DNA of 6,313 nucleotides from CAZEAN01 sp964510225 (GTDB lineage: Bacteria > Planctomycetota > Planctomycetia > Isosphaerales > Isosphaeraceae), in assembly GCA_964510225.1 (NCBI GenBank), contig CAZEAN010000212.1:1-6313 (forward strand). The letters run 5' to 3'. Of the stretch, positions 4,336-6,313 are shown piece by piece. Each line of letters opens with the position of its first letter. Position 1 is the first letter of the stretch. A program made the translations under genes and the position numbers. The notes under the pieces were generated by a model that did not search any database, had not been told where the DNA came from, and saw only the letters and a program-made list of their open reading frames with translations.

Positions 4336-6102
4336 TTAATAGTCACCGCGTTCAAAGACCGGATAGACATGATCGCGCTCTCGATCATAGCGAACTTTAC
4401 CGTTCACAATGGCTTGATCAACGTAGGTCCGGTAGTCCAACGGAGGGCCATCGAGAATCAAGAGGTCGGCGTCTTTGCCTTCCTCAATACTACCGATCCG
4501 ATCCTCAAGGCCGAGGATCCGAGCGGGGACAATCGTCAACGCCTCAAGGACAGTCGACTCACCGGCTCCACCCCGGACGGCAAAGGCGGCTTCAAGGGGC
4601 AAGCTGGTCAAGTCACGACCGGCAAGACCATTGAGGCTAACAGAACTACTGAGGGGAGCAACCGCAAAGGGGACGCCAGCTTGCTCGAGAATCCCGGTGA
4701 TCTCAATCGAACTCCCAGTGCTTGTCTCTCGACCTGGCTGTGCGGACCGACGCGCTCGAGGGGTCACCACCACAGGGGTCTTGGCAACCCCGAGTTCCTC
4801 GGCAATCACCCAAGCTTCCGTCGCACCATCGATCACGAGTTCATAGTCAAGTTCTTCGGCAAGATCAAGCATATCTCTGATTTGATCAACCGAAAACGCA
4901 CTGATCCGCAACGGAACCTCTTTCTTGATCATTTTGATCAAGTTGTCATCCACCGGATTCCGTGGTTCCTTCGCCGACTTATCACCATCCGCCTTCGCCT
5001 TTTCGTAGGCTTTGAGATCCTCCAGGTACTCTCTTCCCTTCTCGATATTCGCCCGCCAACTGTACCGATTGAAGGGTCCCGTCAGTGCAGAAGCGGAGAG
5101 GGAGTAGAAGGGTGACTCGCTCACCAACATGCCATCAAGATCTCCGTAGTTAAGCTTGATGACGGCAAAGCGGTTGGGAGTCTGTCGAGTCGGGCTCGGT
5201 GGGGCGAGCGGTTCCGGGAGAATCCGGATCCGAGTGTCAGCACAGTGACCGCACAATCCATTCAGGAACTCTTCGCCGAAGAAGCGCTCATCAAAGAGTG
5301 AGGTCATCCCAGGAGTCGCAGGTCCTTCGAAAAGTCCCGAAGGATGGCTGTGTTCGTGCCCATCCCCCTCGTCAGACACATGGGCCATCAAGTGTTCGAA
5401 CTCTTCGTCACTGATTCCACCCTCATCATGCAGACCGATCAACTCATCGATCGTGAGGATTTCTTGCTCGGCCCCAGACCCTGGAACGGCCTCGAACGAG
5501 AAGCGGAATCGGGACGACGATCCACTAATCTGTACTGCACCAGAAGTGATACCCACCCCAAGGCAGAATTTCATGTATTGGTCATACGGGTCGAGCGCAT
5601 CGGCAACCTTGTTCTGCGTACTGTTGGCAGACGATCCGAGACCAATCCGACTCATCCCCAGCGAGACGAATCCAGGGGTGATCACCATCCCCTTGGCATC
5701 GATCACTTCGGCGTCCTCGGGGATTTCGACCTGCTGGCCGACCGCCAGGATTTTGCCGCCCTGGATCAAGATGGTTCCGCGACGGATTACGCCTCGGGTG
5801 ACAGTCTGGATGTCACCGCCCACAATCGCGAGGGGACTATCTTCGGCCGACGACTCCTCTTGGTTCGCTTCCGAGTCCACTTCGTCGTCGGCGTCCTTCT
5901 CTTCTGTAGGTTTGTCGGTCTTCTCTTCGTCTTGCTCCTCGTCTGATTCATCAATCCCAGCGAGGATGGATTCCGAAATCGTTGGCTGTTGCGGTCGAGG
6001 TGACCCACTGAAACCGTGAGCCGGGCTCAAGCTCATTCCCAACCAAACCAGTACGAATCCGAGCGCCATCCAAAGACTTTGATCATTTGTTTTTTTGTTC
6101 AT
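4336..6102 (-). CDS. Secreted amidohydrolase-like protein lacking the metal-binding residues
   Basis: The protein has 588 aa from the ATG at 6100-6102, which has GGAG 9 nt upstream and is followed by an export signal (KK at 3-4, hydrophobic core 10-27, likely cleavage after AHG at 30). An in-frame start at 6246 would bury that signal and overlap the upstream gene, so I reject it. Residues 49-89 are a strongly acidic linker. Residues 91-145 form the amidohydrolase-type beta-sandwich ending in GMVITPGF. Family members then read PG[FL][IV]DxHxH; here it is PGFVSLGMS (143-151), so Asp and both His are gone. The later His and Asp ligands are not apparent either (VIDGATEAW 423-431; APLSSSVSL 482-490). 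The C-terminal signature is intact: TVLEALTIVPARILGLEDRIGSIEEGKDADLLILDG (517-552). An insert at about 215-287 holds a SHOCT-like helix pair, a His-rich loop and CGHC. It is translationally coupled to a paralogue upstream. Probably a periplasmic, non-catalytic homologue; substrate unknown. Confidence 0.85.
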   Translation of the reverse strand: MNKKTNDQSLWMALGFVLVWLGMSLSPAHGFSGSPRPQQPTISESILAGIDESDEEQDEEKTDKPTEEKDADDEVDSEANQEESSAEDSPLAIVGGDIQTVTRGVIRRGTILIQGGKILAVGQQVEIPEDAEVIDAKGMVITPGFVSLGMSRIGLGSSANSTQNKVADALDPYDQYMKFCLGVGITSGAVQISGSSSRFRFSFEAVPGSGAEQEILTIDELIGLHDEGGISDEEFEHLMAHVSDEGDGHEHSHPSGLFEGPATPGMTSLFDERFFGEEFLNGLCGHCADTRIRILPEPLAPPSPTRQTPNRFAVIKLNYGDLDGMLVSESPFYSLSASALTGPFNRYSWRANIEKGREYLEDLKAYEKAKADGDKSAKEPRNPVDDNLIKMIKKEVPLRISAFSVDQIRDMLDLAEELDYELVIDGATEAWVIAEELGVAKTPVVVTPRARRSAQPGRETSTGSSIEITGILEQAGVPFAVAPLSSSVSLNGLAGRDLTSLPLEAAFAVRGGAGESTVLEALTIVPARILGLEDRIGSIEEGKDADLLILDGPPLDYRTYVDQAIVNGKVRYDRERDHVYPVFERGDY

Positions 6103-6313
6103 GAACAATAACTCCGTCGACAAGAGTTTGTTGCAGTCGACTGTAGGGGTCAAACGGATCACCGTCGAAGATAAGTAACGAAGCCGCCTTGTTGGGCTCC
6201 AACGAACCCACTCGTTCCTCAACGCCAAGGACACGGGCGGGGACAATCGTCAACGCCTCGAGTGCGGTTGATCGCGAGAGCCCTGATTCTATCAGATAGG
6301 CGGTTGGGAAGAG
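6083..6313 (-). CDS. Amidohydrolase-family protein, C-terminal fragment (5' part beyond the window)
   Basis: The minus strand is open from the window edge to TGA at 6083-6085, giving the last 76 residues of a protein that enters from the right. It aligns well with the end of the following gene: STALEALTIVPARVLGVEERVGSLE against STVLEALTIVPARILGLEDRIGSIE, then LLIFDGDPFDPYS and a final LVDGVIVHEQ, the beta-sandwich strands that close an amidohydrolase. Where the family usually has GKDAD this protein reads NKAAS, so that Asp is missing. It ends 20 nt inside the next gene, which indicates translational coupling and a shared transcript. The fragment is too short to judge whether its active site is intact. 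It was recognised from the sequence despite having no start in the window. Confidence 0.85.
   Translation of the reverse strand, partial: LFPTAYLIESGLSRSTALEALTIVPARVLGVEERVGSLEPNKAASLLIFDGDPFDPYSRLQQTLVDGVIVHEQKNK

Noticed and set aside
5344..5946. Plus-strand open frame of 200 codons within the amidohydrolase gene.
   Set aside because: It lies antisense to the recognised gene, and its hydrophobic end is the complement of the acidic linker codons, not a real membrane segment.
6083..6102. Programmed -1 frameshift at the A-AAA-AAC heptamer joining the two amidohydrolases.
   Set aside because: The downstream gene is in the +1 frame relative to the upstream one, and a -1 shift would add only about 18 residues before a stop.
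6103..6246. Upstream extension of the 588-aa amidohydrolase to a start at 6246.
   Set aside because: These 48 residues lie out of frame over the well-conserved end of the paralogous gene, and the extension would bury a good signal peptide.

Overview
The window reads as a chromosomal segment of a bacterium of moderate G+C. I infer a planctomycete (Pirellulales-like). The basis is a secreted imidazolonepropionase-type amidohydrolase pair with acidic low-complexity stretches, a csrA next to amino-acid genes, and weak or absent Shine-Dalgarno sites at several starts. No rRNA, tRNA, CRISPR array, transposase or integrase was found, and the lineage call is inference.

Left part (1-3534, all on the minus strand, so transcribed right to left): csrA (carbon storage/translational regulator), then thrC (threonine synthase), dapB (4-hydroxy-tetrahydrodipicolinate reductase) and a 3'-truncated UDP-glucuronate decarboxylase/UDP-xylose synthase-type epimerase. 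The gaps are 76, 33 and 129 nt and no strong terminator separates the genes, so they could form one transcript. thrC and dapB serve the threonine and the lysine/diaminopimelate branches of the aspartate family. The epimerase supplies a nucleotide sugar for cell-surface glycans. A hairpin with GGA in its loop sits directly in front of the likely thrC start, an arrangement typical of CsrA binding sites, so the csrA product may act on its own neighbour.

Middle part (3535-3827): a divergent intergenic region holding a candidate csrA promoter on the minus strand, a candidate arsR promoter on the plus strand, an imperfect inverted repeat over the csrA promoter, and an 8-bp direct repeat. It is followed by an ArsR-type winged-helix regulator on the plus strand (3828-4181), which has a Lys/Ala-rich N-terminal tail and no metal-binding Cys motif.

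Right part (4182-6313): a strong bidirectional hairpin terminator lies between arsR and a convergent pair of tandem amidohydrolase-like genes on the minus strand. The complete one (588 aa) is predicted to be exported. It keeps the amidohydrolase beta-sandwich and C-terminal signature but has lost the HxH motif and the other recognisable metal ligands, and it carries an insert with a SHOCT-like helix pair, a His-rich loop and a CGHC motif. The upstream paralogue is visible only as its last 76 residues and overlaps the complete gene by 20 nt. This degenerate, apparently non-catalytic member of a coupled pair is the most unusual item in the window.
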